Source: Nocardioides sp. zg-DK7169
GTDB taxonomy: Bacteria > Actinomycetota > Actinomycetes > Propionibacteriales > Nocardioidaceae
Direction of reading: 5' to 3'
Length of the DNA stretch: 64,000 bases
Assembly (NCBI RefSeq): GCF_013155365.1
Contig: NZ_JABJRA010000005.1
Coordinates: 124,001 to 188,000, forward strand
Shown: piece after piece, positions 40,996 through 48,775 of the stretch
Position numbering within the stretch: the first letter of the stretch is position 1
How the letters are laid out: every line of letters begins with the position of its first letter
The notes under the pieces: model-generated
The model's input: the letters and a program-made list of their open reading frames with translations, nothing else
The model's database searches: none
Told to the model about the DNA's origin: nothing
Made by a program: the position numbers and the translations under genes

Positions 40996-42174
40996 TCAGT
41001 ACGACCGGGGCAGGCCCAGGTCGCGCTGGGCGATGCCGGCCAGGATCAGGTTGGTGCTGATCGGGGCGATGAGCGGGCCGCGGGCGGCGCGGAACTTCTG
41101 CTCCACGCCGTACTCCGAGGCCAGGCCGTAGCCGCCGAAGGTGTCCATGGCGGCGTTCGCGGCCTCCCACTGCGCCTCCGCGGCGAGCAGCTTGGCGATG
41201 TTCGCCTCGGTGCCCGAGCGGCTGCCGGCCTCGAACTTCTCCGCCGCCTGCCAGCGCAGCGAGCTCGCCGCGCGCAGGTGCGCGAACGCCTTGGCGATCG
41301 GGAACTGGATGCCCTGGTTCATGCCGATCGGGCGGCCGAAGACCACGCGCTCCTTGGCGTACTCGGTGGCGCGGTCGATGAACCACAGGCCCGAGCCGAC
41401 GTACTGCGAGGCGGCCAGGATGCGCTCGGCGTTCATGCCCGAGAGCGTCACCTTGAAGCCCTTGTGCTCCTCGCCGATCAGGTTCTCGGCGGGCACCACC
41501 ATGTCGGTGAAGGTGAGCTGGTTGGTGTGGTGACCGCTCATCACCTTGATCGGGTCGATCGTGAGCGTGCCCGCGGCGAGCGCCTCGCGCATGTCGACCA
41601 GGAAGACCGAGACGCCGTCGGTCTTCTTCTCGACGTCCTCGTACTTCTTGGTGCGCGCGATCAGCAGCAGCAGGTCGGACTGCTTGGCGCGCGAGGTGAA
41701 GATCTTGCCGCCGTTGATGACGTAGTTGTCGCCCTCGCGGCGCGCGAAGGTGCGGATCCGGGTGGTGTCGGTGCCCGCGTCGGGCTCGGTGACACCGAAG
41801 GACTGCAGGCGCAGGCCGTCCGCGATCTGCGGCAGCCACTTCTGCTTCTGCTCCTCGGAGCCGTGGCGCAGGATCGCACCCATCGTGTACATCTGCGCGT
41901 GGATCAGGGTGCCCGGGGCGCCCCAGCGGTTCATCGTCTCGAGGAACAGCGCGGCGTCGGGGATGGAGGCGCCGCCGCCGCCGTACTCGGTCGGGATCAG
42001 CATCGAGAGCCAGCCGCCCTGCTGCAGGTCGTCCACGAAGTCCTGGGGGTACTCCCCGGACTCGTCGACCTGGATCCAGTACTCGCGGTCGTACTTCGAC
42101 AAGATGTCGGAGACGACGTCGCGCAGCTCCTCGCGCTCCTCGGGAAGGTCCTCGGCGAGCCAGTCTTGTGCCAT
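40996..42174 (-). CDS. Acyl-CoA dehydrogenase
   Basis: This 392-residue FAD enzyme has GLRLQSFGVTEPDAGTDTTRIRTFA (FAD/substrate domain), NYVINGGKIFTSRAKQSDLLLLIART, and the C-terminal FGGYGLASEYGVEQKFRAAR. The usual late catalytic Glu region (YEGT) reads PISTN, so Glu there is missing. Instead MNAERILAAS carries a Glu at the position used by isovaleryl-CoA and long-chain acyl-CoA dehydrogenases. It would oxidise an acyl-CoA in the module with CoA transferase and lyase. It lies 12 bases before the MmgE/PrpD gene. Confidence 0.92.
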   Translation of the reverse strand: MAQDWLAEDLPEEREELRDVVSDILSKYDREYWIQVDESGEYPQDFVDDLQQGGWLSMLIPTEYGGGGASIPDAALFLETMNRWGAPGTLIHAQMYTMGAILRHGSEEQKQKWLPQIADGLRLQSFGVTEPDAGTDTTRIRTFARREGDNYVINGGKIFTSRAKQSDLLLLIARTKKYEDVEKKTDGVSVFLVDMREALAAGTLTIDPIKVMSGHHTNQLTFTDMVVPAENLIGEEHKGFKVTLSGMNAERILAASQYVGSGLWFIDRATEYAKERVVFGRPIGMNQGIQFPIAKAFAHLRAASSLRWQAAEKFEAGSRSGTEANIAKLLAAEAQWEAANAAMDTFGGYGLASEYGVEQKFRAARGPLIAPISTNLILAGIAQRDLGLPRSY

Positions 42175-42253
42175 CAGGCAATACCTTTCTTGGTCGGTGC
42201 CCGAGCAGGCGGGCGGACGGCGCGGCCGGAGGCCGCGCGAGGGTCAGGACGGG

Positions 42254-43840
42254 TCAGGAGGTGGTGACGGCGATGTCGAGCACGAGCGGCTCGGTGCGCT
42301 CGCCGAGGGTCGGGACGACCTCGTCGAGCACCGCCAGCAGCTCCTCGACCGTCTCGATGCGACGCGCCGGGCAGCCGAAGCCGGCGGCCAGGGTGGAGAG
42401 GCTGATCTCCCCGAAGCCGGGCCACGGCGGGGTGGCGCCGGCGTTGTGGGCCAGGCGGTCCATCACGGCGTACCCGCCGTTGGACATCACGATGAACAGC
42501 ACGCCCACGCCGTACTTCTGCGCGCTCCAGAGGGCCTGGACGTTGTAGAGCGAGGCGCCGTCGCCGACGATCGCGACGACCGGGCGCTCGGGGCGGGCCA
42601 TCTTGACGCCGATGGCGCCGGGGACCGCGAAGCCGAGGCCGCCCATGGCGGCGGTGAGGAAGCCGAACGGCGCGCGCACCGGCAGCGCGGCGAGCAGCGG
42701 GCGACGCGTCGAGGGGCTCTCCTCGAAGTACGTCGACTCGGCCGGCAGCCGCTCGGCGAGCGCCTGGAAGACGTCGCCGGGGCGGATCTCGGCGCCGGGC
42801 TCGGCGACCAGCCGCGCGGGAACCGGGCGCGGGGCGCGCTCGGCCGGTGCCCGCACCGGCAGGTCCTGGGCGAGGGCCTCGGCGACCGCGTCGATCGGTG
42901 CGATCACGGCCAGCTCGGCGTCGCTGTGGACGGCCTCGTCGGCGTCCTCGGTGACCACCAGGACACGGGTGTCGCCACCGACGAAGTCGCCCTCCTCGTA
43001 GAGGTACTGGCGGAACGCGTGGGCGCCGAGGACCAGGACGACGTCCTGCTCGCCGAGCGCGTCGCGCAGGGCGGCGCGGCCGGGCGGGAGGTGGCCGGCG
43101 AACAACGGCGAGGTCTGGTCGAAGCCCATCCGGTAGGAGTAGGCGGCCTGCCAGACCGGGGAGTCCAGGGCGGTGGCCAGCTCGGCGACGGCGGCCCAGG
43201 TGCCGGGGTCGTCGGCCAGCGAGCCGAGGACCAGCGCGGGCCGCTCGGCGTCGCGCAGCGCGCTCGCCAGGGCGGCGATGGCGTCCGGGTCGGCGGAGGT
43301 GCCGACGACCAGGCGGCGCGCGGCGGGCGCGCGGACCTCGTCGGCGGGCTCGGCCCAGTCGCTCATCGGGATGATCACGACGGCGGGGCCGCGGTGGATC
43401 GTCGCGTCGTGCAGGGCGCGGGCGATCGCGCCGGGCACGTCGCCGGGGCGGGCCGGCTCCTCGACGCTGACCGGGTAGCTGCCGGCCAGGGTGGCCAGGT
43501 CGCCGGCCAGGAACGGGGCGGCCGCGAGGTGGCGGCGGTCCTGCTGGCCCACGAGCAGCACGACCGGCGCGCGGTTGGCGCGGGCGGTGGCCAGCCCGCC
43601 GACGGCGTTGCCGTAGCCGGCGGTGGTGTGCAGCAGCGCCAGGGCCGGGCGGCCGGCGGCGATCGCGTGGCCGGTGGCCATGCCCAGCACCGAGCCCTCG
43701 TGCAGGGCCAGCACGAAGTCGAGGTGGTCGGGCAGGTCGGTGAGCAGGTCGACCTCGGTCGAGCCCGGGTTCGCGAAGATGCGGTCCACCCCGTGGTCCC
43801 TGAGCACCTCGAACACGGCATCGCGGACGGTGGTGGGCAC
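42254..43840 (-). CDS. Thiamine-diphosphate decarboxylase, benzoylformate-decarboxylase-like
   Basis: This 528-residue enzyme aligns by eye with benzoylformate decarboxylase: ANPGSTE (Ser27), LALHEGSV (Glu48, which activates the cofactor) and LLHTTAGYGNAVGGL (His71). The ThDP-binding motif reads GDGASLYNVQALWSAQKYG, ending in MSNGGY. The second catalytic His of the Pseudomonas enzyme (281) corresponds here to Ser244 in QTSPLF. A 2-oxo acid is the expected substrate, with an aldehyde product passed to the 35586 dehydrogenase. It starts at the ATG at 43840, divergent to the FAH operon. Confidence 0.85.
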   Translation of the reverse strand: MPTTVRDAVFEVLRDHGVDRIFANPGSTEVDLLTDLPDHLDFVLALHEGSVLGMATGHAIAAGRPALALLHTTAGYGNAVGGLATARANRAPVVLLVGQQDRRHLAAAPFLAGDLATLAGSYPVSVEEPARPGDVPGAIARALHDATIHRGPAVVIIPMSDWAEPADEVRAPAARRLVVGTSADPDAIAALASALRDAERPALVLGSLADDPGTWAAVAELATALDSPVWQAAYSYRMGFDQTSPLFAGHLPPGRAALRDALGEQDVVLVLGAHAFRQYLYEEGDFVGGDTRVLVVTEDADEAVHSDAELAVIAPIDAVAEALAQDLPVRAPAERAPRPVPARLVAEPGAEIRPGDVFQALAERLPAESTYFEESPSTRRPLLAALPVRAPFGFLTAAMGGLGFAVPGAIGVKMARPERPVVAIVGDGASLYNVQALWSAQKYGVGVLFIVMSNGGYAVMDRLAHNAGATPPWPGFGEISLSTLAAGFGCPARRIETVEELLAVLDEVVPTLGERTEPLVLDIAVTTS

Positions 43841-43961
43841 TTCGCAGCTCCTCGTTGTACAGGCGGTGTGCCGGCGGGCGCACAGGCGGCGTACGGGGGT
43901 CGGCAGACGGGTCGGACGATGATTCGAGATGGAGTCTCACCGGCCCCCGCAGGTGCCGAGA

Positions 43962-43996
43962 ATGCGTAATCGCATCCACCGGAAGACGCCTTTCCG
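43962..43996. promoter_or_regulatory. Inverted repeats in the divergent promoter between the ThDP enzyme and the gentisate operon
   Basis: ATGCGTAATCGCAT (43962-43975) is a perfect inverted repeat with a 4-base spacer. CGGAA-N7-TTCCG follows at 43980-43996. The second matches the half-site type seen at 29492 (in opposite order). The 275-base gap 43841-44115 has no gene and must hold both promoters. Confidence 0.5.
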
Positions 43997-44115
43997 CACC
44001 CCTTCGCGCGGACCTAGCGTCCGTGAGGTCAGCCCGCAGGAACCCCGCCCGCCCGGCACGCCGGACGAGGGCGGCGAGGACGCGGCAACACGCGCAGACA
44101 TCGAGGAGTGCACGG

Positions 44116-45006
44116 ATGAAGATCGCCCGGTTCGGCAAGGGTCAGGTCGGCGTCGTCGACGGTGAGTACGTCGTCGACGTCACCGAGGCGGCGGGTGTCG
44201 ACGTCGCGGAGTGGCCGCCGGTGGGCCCCAACCGCCTGATCGCCGAGTGGGACGAGCGCCGTCCGGCCATCGAGGCCGCGCTGGCGACCGGCGCGCGCAC
44301 CCCGCTCGCCGAGGCGGGCCTGCTCACCCCGGTCCCGTGGCCGAACAAGGTGATCGCCTACCCGGTGAACTACCACGACCACGGCCGCGAGATGCAGGCC
44401 GGCTACCGCGCCGACGTGCAGGGGTTCTTCCTCAAGCCGCCGTCGTCGCTCTCCGGCCCCGAGGACTTCGTCGAGCTCCCCGCCCTCCCGGGCCGCGAGG
44501 TCCACCACGAGTCCGAGCTCGGCATCGTGATCGGCAAGGGCGGGCGCGACATCGCCCGCGAGGACTGGAAGGACCACGTCTTCGGCTACGCCTGCCTGCT
44601 CGACATGGTGGTGCGCGGCCGCGAGGAGCGCGTCTTCCGCAAGGCCTACGACACCTTCTGCCCGGTCGGCCCCTGGATCACCACCGCCGACGAGGTCGAC
44701 GACCCGACCCAGCTGAGCATGAAGCTGTGGGTCGGCGACGAGCTGCGCCAGGACGCCAACACCCGCGACCTGGTCCTCGACATCCCCGGGATGATCGCGA
44801 TGGCCTCCACCGTGATGACGCTTCACCCCGGCGACATCATCGCCACCGGCACCCCCGCCGGCGTCGGCCCGGTCGTCGACGGCGACGTCATCCGCATCGT
44901 GATCGAACAGGTCGGCGAGATGAACGTCCCGGTCCGTCAGGGCACCCGCGGCAACACCGAGGTGTTCGCGAACGCCTACACCCCCGACATCATCAAGCAG
45001 AAGTGA
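44116..45006 (+). CDS. Fumarylacetoacetate hydrolase-family hydrolase (fumarylpyruvate/maleylpyruvate hydrolase-like)
   Basis: This 296-residue FAH-fold protein has the segment KVIAYPVNYHDHGREM (His at the active site), then FFLKPPSSLSGP and HHESELGIVIGKGGRDIAREDW (metal-binding Glu residues). The C-terminal part reads DTFCPVGPWITTADEVDDP and HPGDIIATGTPAGVGP. A GAGGAG ribosome site precedes ATG 44116. Followed by a gentisate-dioxygenase-like cupin and a 3HB 6-hydroxylase-like monooxygenase, it should hydrolyse the ring-cleavage product to pyruvate and a C4 or C5 diacid. Confidence 0.92.
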   Translation: MKIARFGKGQVGVVDGEYVVDVTEAAGVDVAEWPPVGPNRLIAEWDERRPAIEAALATGARTPLAEAGLLTPVPWPNKVIAYPVNYHDHGREMQAGYRADVQGFFLKPPSSLSGPEDFVELPALPGREVHHESELGIVIGKGGRDIAREDWKDHVFGYACLLDMVVRGREERVFRKAYDTFCPVGPWITTADEVDDPTQLSMKLWVGDELRQDANTRDLVLDIPGMIAMASTVMTLHPGDIIATGTPAGVGPVVDGDVIRIVIEQVGEMNVPVRQGTRGNTEVFANAYTPDIIKQK

Positions 45007-45017
45007 AGGAGCGCGCC

Positions 45018-45995
45018 TTGACCGACGCAGCAGCCGTCCCCTCCTCCGCCGACATCGAGAGCCTCGAGCAGCTCTACGGGATCTTCGACGACCTGAGCAT
45101 GGAGGGCGGCTGGCACCGCCGCTTCCCCGCGCTCTGGGCCGAGCCCCGCAAGAACCTGGTCCCCTACCGCTGGAAGTACGACGACATCCAGTCGGTGCTC
45201 GACGCCGCGGGCCGCCTCGTCGACCACTCGATGGCCGACCGACGCAACGTCACGATGCGCAACCCCGTCGAGGGCAACGAGTACGCCACCGTGCGCACCC
45301 TCGTCGCGGCGTACCAGCTGATCCGCCCGGGCGAGACCGCCGACTGCCACCGCCACACCCCGGCGGCGCTGCGGATCATCCTCGACGGCAAGGGCACCTA
45401 CACCGTCGTCAACGGCCACCGCGTGGAGATGCGCCCCGGCGACGTCCTGCTGACGCCGTCGACGTTCTGGCACAGCCACTCCCACGAGTCCGACGCGGAC
45501 GGCGACGACTGCTACTGGGTCGACATCCTCGACGTACCGCTGATCCACCTGCTCGAGCCGATGTTCTTCAAGCAGCACCCCGACCGCCTCGAGGCGGACC
45601 CGGTGGACGTCGACTCCTCGCCGCTGGCCTTCCGCTGGGAGGACTCGCTGTCGCGTCTCGACGCCGCCGAGGCGCCGGCCGACGGGCTGGCCTCGAAGGT
45701 GATCGAGCTGGGCGAGCCGGCGATGCCGACGATCTCGATCCACGTGCACCGCCTCGACGCCGGCTTCACCTCGCAGGTCCACCAGACCACCGCGAACTCG
45801 ATCTTCACCGTCGTCGAGGGCTCGGGCGCCCTCGACATCGACGGCGAGACCATCACCTGGGAGCGCGGCGACGTCATCGCCGTCCCCTCGTGGCGCCCCT
45901 ACTCCTTCCGCGCCGACACCGACGCGCACCTGGTGCGCTGCAGCGACGAGGCCGTCCTCAAGGCCCTGGGCCTGCTCCGTACCGAAGCTCTCTGA
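45018..45995 (+). CDS. Gentisate 1,2-dioxygenase-like bicupin (first copy)
   Basis: This 325-residue protein starts at TTG 45018 behind GAAGGAG. It has two cupin modules. The first has HRHTPAALRII (two His) and WHSHSHES (third His). The second reads HVHRLDAGFTSQVHQTTANSIFTVVEGSG. The opening LWAEPRKNLVPYRWKYDD and MRNPVEGNEYATVRTLVAAYQ are typical of gentisate dioxygenases. It would open the ring of gentisate or an alkylgentisate with Fe(II). It lies 11 bases after the FAH gene. Confidence 0.9.
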   Translation: MTDAAAVPSSADIESLEQLYGIFDDLSMEGGWHRRFPALWAEPRKNLVPYRWKYDDIQSVLDAAGRLVDHSMADRRNVTMRNPVEGNEYATVRTLVAAYQLIRPGETADCHRHTPAALRIILDGKGTYTVVNGHRVEMRPGDVLLTPSTFWHSHSHESDADGDDCYWVDILDVPLIHLLEPMFFKQHPDRLEADPVDVDSSPLAFRWEDSLSRLDAAEAPADGLASKVIELGEPAMPTISIHVHRLDAGFTSQVHQTTANSIFTVVEGSGALDIDGETITWERGDVIAVPSWRPYSFRADTDAHLVRCSDEAVLKALGLLRTEAL

Positions 45996-46018
45996 GCCGA
46001 CCAGAAAGGCAACCCCCA

Positions 46019-47206
46019 ATGCGCGTGGTTATCGCGGGCGGTGGCATCGGCGGCATGACCGCCGCCCTCGCCCTGCTGAAGAAGGGCTTCGAGGTCGAGC
46101 TCTACGAGCAGGCCCAGGAGATCAAGGAGGTCGGCGCCGGCATCCAGATCAGCCCGAACGGCAACCGGGTCCTCGACGCCCTGGGCGTCTTCGACACGCT
46201 GAAGCAGCTGTCGTGCGACCCGGAGCGCAAGGAGCTGCGCCTGTGGAACTCCGGTGAGCCGTGGCCGCTGTTCGACCTCGGCCCGCTGGCGATCGAGCGG
46301 TACGGCTACCCGTACCTCACCGTCTACCGTCCCGACCTGCTCGACACCCTGCGTCAGGCGGTGCTCGCCGAGGACCCGCACGCGATCCGGCTGAAGTCGC
46401 GCGTCGTGGGGGTCTCCCAGGACGACACGTCCGCGTCGATCACCCTCGAGGACGGCACCGTCGTCACCGGCGACGTGGTCGTCGGCGCGGACGGCTGGCG
46501 CTCGGGGATCCGCGACGAGCTGTGGGGCCCCAGCGCCCCGGAGTTCTCCGGCATGGTCGCCTGGCGCGGCCTGATCCCGATGGAGAACCTGCCCGAGGAG
46601 CTGCGCTCCTGGGTCGGCACCACCTGGATCGGCCCGCGGGCGCACGCGGTGCACTACCCGCTGCACGGCGGCAAGCTGATGAACTTCGTGGCCACCATCG
46701 AGGGCAAGGAGTGGACCGCCCAGGGCGGCAACGTCCACGGCACCGTCGAGGAGTGCCTCGAGGACTTCGCCGGCTGGCACGAGAACATCCAGACGCTGAT
46801 CAAGCTCTCGCCCTCGCTGATGAAGTGGGCGCTGGTCCGCGGCGAGCCGATCCCGCACTGGACCAAGGGCCGGGTGACGCTGATGGGCGACGCCTGCCAC
46901 GCCACCCTGCCGTTCCTGGCCCAGGGCGCCGTCCACTCCATCGAGGACGGCCTGGTCCTGGCCCGCGCGCTGGAGGCCTACGGCTCCGACCCCGAGAAGG
47001 CGCTGCTGCGCTACGAGCACGCCCGCATCGACCGCACCTCCAAGATGGTGCGGGGCGCGACCGCGAACACCGACCGCTTCCACTCCCCCGAGCTGGCCAC
47101 GCCCGAGAGCGCGAAGGCCTACCTCGAGCGCGAGTGGAGCGTGAACCCGATCGCGGACCGCTACGACTGGCTCTACTCCTACGACGCCACCACCGTCGAG
47201 ATCTGA
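46019..47206 (+). CDS. FAD-dependent monooxygenase, 3-hydroxybenzoate 6-hydroxylase/salicylate hydroxylase-like
   Basis: This 395-residue protein starts at ATG 46019 after AGAAAGGCAA. The FAD motif VVIAGGGIGGMTAALAL opens the protein. DGTVVTGDVVVGADGWRSGIR carries the DG motif, and GDACHATLPFLAQGAVHSIEDG is the second FAD motif. Such class A flavoprotein monooxygenases hydroxylate phenolic acids using NAD(P)H. With the adjacent gentisate-type dioxygenase the likely reaction is 3-hydroxybenzoate (or a methyl derivative) to gentisate. It ends the three-gene operon before a strong terminator hairpin. Confidence 0.9.
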   Translation: MRVVIAGGGIGGMTAALALLKKGFEVELYEQAQEIKEVGAGIQISPNGNRVLDALGVFDTLKQLSCDPERKELRLWNSGEPWPLFDLGPLAIERYGYPYLTVYRPDLLDTLRQAVLAEDPHAIRLKSRVVGVSQDDTSASITLEDGTVVTGDVVVGADGWRSGIRDELWGPSAPEFSGMVAWRGLIPMENLPEELRSWVGTTWIGPRAHAVHYPLHGGKLMNFVATIEGKEWTAQGGNVHGTVEECLEDFAGWHENIQTLIKLSPSLMKWALVRGEPIPHWTKGRVTLMGDACHATLPFLAQGAVHSIEDGLVLARALEAYGSDPEKALLRYEHARIDRTSKMVRGATANTDRFHSPELATPESAKAYLEREWSVNPIADRYDWLYSYDATTVEI

Positions 47207-47248
47207 GCCGCTGAGCCGCCGCGGCCACCCGCACTGCCCGGCCACCAC

Positions 47249-47288
47249 CCCCGAGGGGGCACGTCCCACCGGACGTGCCCCCTCGGGG
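47249..47288 (+). terminator. Strong 18-bp hairpin after the gentisate operon
   Basis: CCCCGAGGGGGCACGTCC and its exact complement enclose a CACC loop, 43 bases after the monooxygenase stop. A run of C/G rather than T follows. It separates the operon from the convergent MFS gene. Confidence 0.75.
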
Positions 47289-47303
47289 CATTTCGGGCTG
47301 TCC

Positions 47304-47357
47304 GGTCGAGTCGAGAGTTGGGACCGTCGAGTCGAGGGTCGTGACCGCCGAGTCGAG
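47304..47357. repeat. 21-bp tandem repeat, three copies
   Basis: CGAGTCGAG occurs at 47307, 47328 and 47349, exactly 21 bp apart. Flanking bases are partly conserved (GTCGAGTCGAGRGT then GGACC or GTGACC). It lies between the terminator and the MFS gene in a gap with no coding frame. Confidence 0.7.
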
Positions 47358-47438
47358 GGCGGCGTACGTCGTACGGCGGTTGGCGGGGTGGCGGCGCGGC
47401 CACGGGCTGCTCGTTTCCGCAGGACGACCCCGCAGCGA

Positions 47439-48704
47439 TCAGGCGGCAGCGGGCTCCTGCGCGCGGGTGGCGGAGCGAATCAGCGCGACGCCGAGGAAGG
47501 TGAACGCGACGCTGAGCGACATCAGCGTCACCATCGGTACGGCGGAGTGCTCGCCGGCGATCCCGACGAGCGGTGCGACCACCGCGGCGAGGCCGAACTG
47601 CGCGCCGCCCATGAGCGCCGAGCCGGTGCCGGTGCGGGGCTTGGCGCGCATCAGGCCGATCGCGTTGCAGTTGCCGCTGAGCAGCCCCTGGGAGCCCTGC
47701 ACGGCGAGGAAGCCGAGGATCATGCCGGGCAGCGGCAGGTCGAGGAACGCCACGCACACGACCAGCACGCTCACGCCGAAGACCTGGCCCAGGGCGCCGC
47801 AGACGATCAGCCGCTCCGGGGCCACGGTGAGCACCAGGCGCCGGTTCACCATGATCATGGCGACCAGCGCGGCGGCGGTGGAGGCGAAGATCGCCGAGTA
47901 GGCGTACTCCGAGAGCCCCATGATCGTCTGGATCACGAACGGGCTCGCGGAGATGTAGGCGAACATCGTCGCGAAGCTCGCCGACACCGTGACCACCGCG
48001 CCGACGTAGCCGCGGTCGCCCAGCACGTGCCGCCCGTCGATCAGGATCCGCCGCAGCCCGCTGCCGCCGCGGCGCTCCGCGGGCAGGGTCTCGGGGATCA
48101 TCACGAGGATCGCCACCGACATGGCCACGGTCATCGCGAACAGCATCCAGAACGCCGCGCGCCACCCGAACGGCCCGATCAGCAGCCCGCCCATCACCGG
48201 TGCGGCGATCGGGGCGACCGACTGCACCGCGGCCAGGGTGGAGAAGGCCCGCGCCGCACTGGCGCCCGACGACAGGTCCGCGACCACCGCCCGCGCGACC
48301 ACCATCACCGCGCCGGTGCCGATCCCCTGCAGCGCCCGCGCCGCGAGGAGCAGCCAGATCGACTCGGTGAGCGCGCAGGTCAGGCTGGCCACGACCCCCA
48401 CCGCGATCCCGCCGAGCAGGACCGGGCGGCGTCCGACCTGGTCCGACAGCGTGCCCCACACGATCTGCCCCACCGCGGTCGCCAGCAGGAACGCGGTGAG
48501 CGTCAGCTGCACCTGTGCCGCGGTGGTGTCCAGGTCGTCGGCGATCTGCGGGAACCCCGGCAGGTAGGTGTCGATCGCGAACGGCGGGAAGCCGCTGCAC
48601 GCCGCGAGGATCAGCAGCAGCGGCACCGACAGCCCGACGGGGCGGGCGGCGTCGGGACCAGCGGCGGCGGGACGGGACGTGGCGGTCAAGGTGGCACCTC
48701 TCAT
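47439..48704 (-). CDS. Bcr/CflA-type MFS drug/metabolite transporter
   Basis: This 421-residue transporter has about twelve hydrophobic helices. The Bcr/CflA signature AIDTYLPGFPQIADDLDTT follows helix 1, and motif A reads WGTLSDQVGRRPVLLGG. In the first half ARALQGIGTGAVMVVARAVVADL is typical. The cluster suggests import or export of an aromatic acid, but Bcr/CflA members mostly pump drugs out. It is convergent with the gentisate operon and 71 bases beyond the MmgE/PrpD start region of the second module. Confidence 0.9.
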   Translation of the reverse strand: MRGATLTATSRPAAAGPDAARPVGLSVPLLLILAACSGFPPFAIDTYLPGFPQIADDLDTTAAQVQLTLTAFLLATAVGQIVWGTLSDQVGRRPVLLGGIAVGVVASLTCALTESIWLLLAARALQGIGTGAVMVVARAVVADLSSGASAARAFSTLAAVQSVAPIAAPVMGGLLIGPFGWRAAFWMLFAMTVAMSVAILVMIPETLPAERRGGSGLRRILIDGRHVLGDRGYVGAVVTVSASFATMFAYISASPFVIQTIMGLSEYAYSAIFASTAAALVAMIMVNRRLVLTVAPERLIVCGALGQVFGVSVLVVCVAFLDLPLPGMILGFLAVQGSQGLLSGNCNAIGLMRAKPRTGTGSALMGGAQFGLAAVVAPLVGIAGEHSAVPMVTLMSLSVAFTFLGVALIRSATRAQEPAAA

Positions 48705-48775
48705 CGGACGACCCGGGCCCAGCAGCGGGTGCTGCCGGGCCCGGGCCGTGCGGGGTCGTTGCGGGGAGTGCGGGG

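Noticed and set aside
37178..42267. Very long plus-strand open frames (881 and 911 residues) opposite the CoA module
   Set aside because: They lie antisense to clearly recognisable enzymes and are rich in Arg/Gly/Ala/Asp repeats without any domain; they arise from the GC-rich third codon positions.
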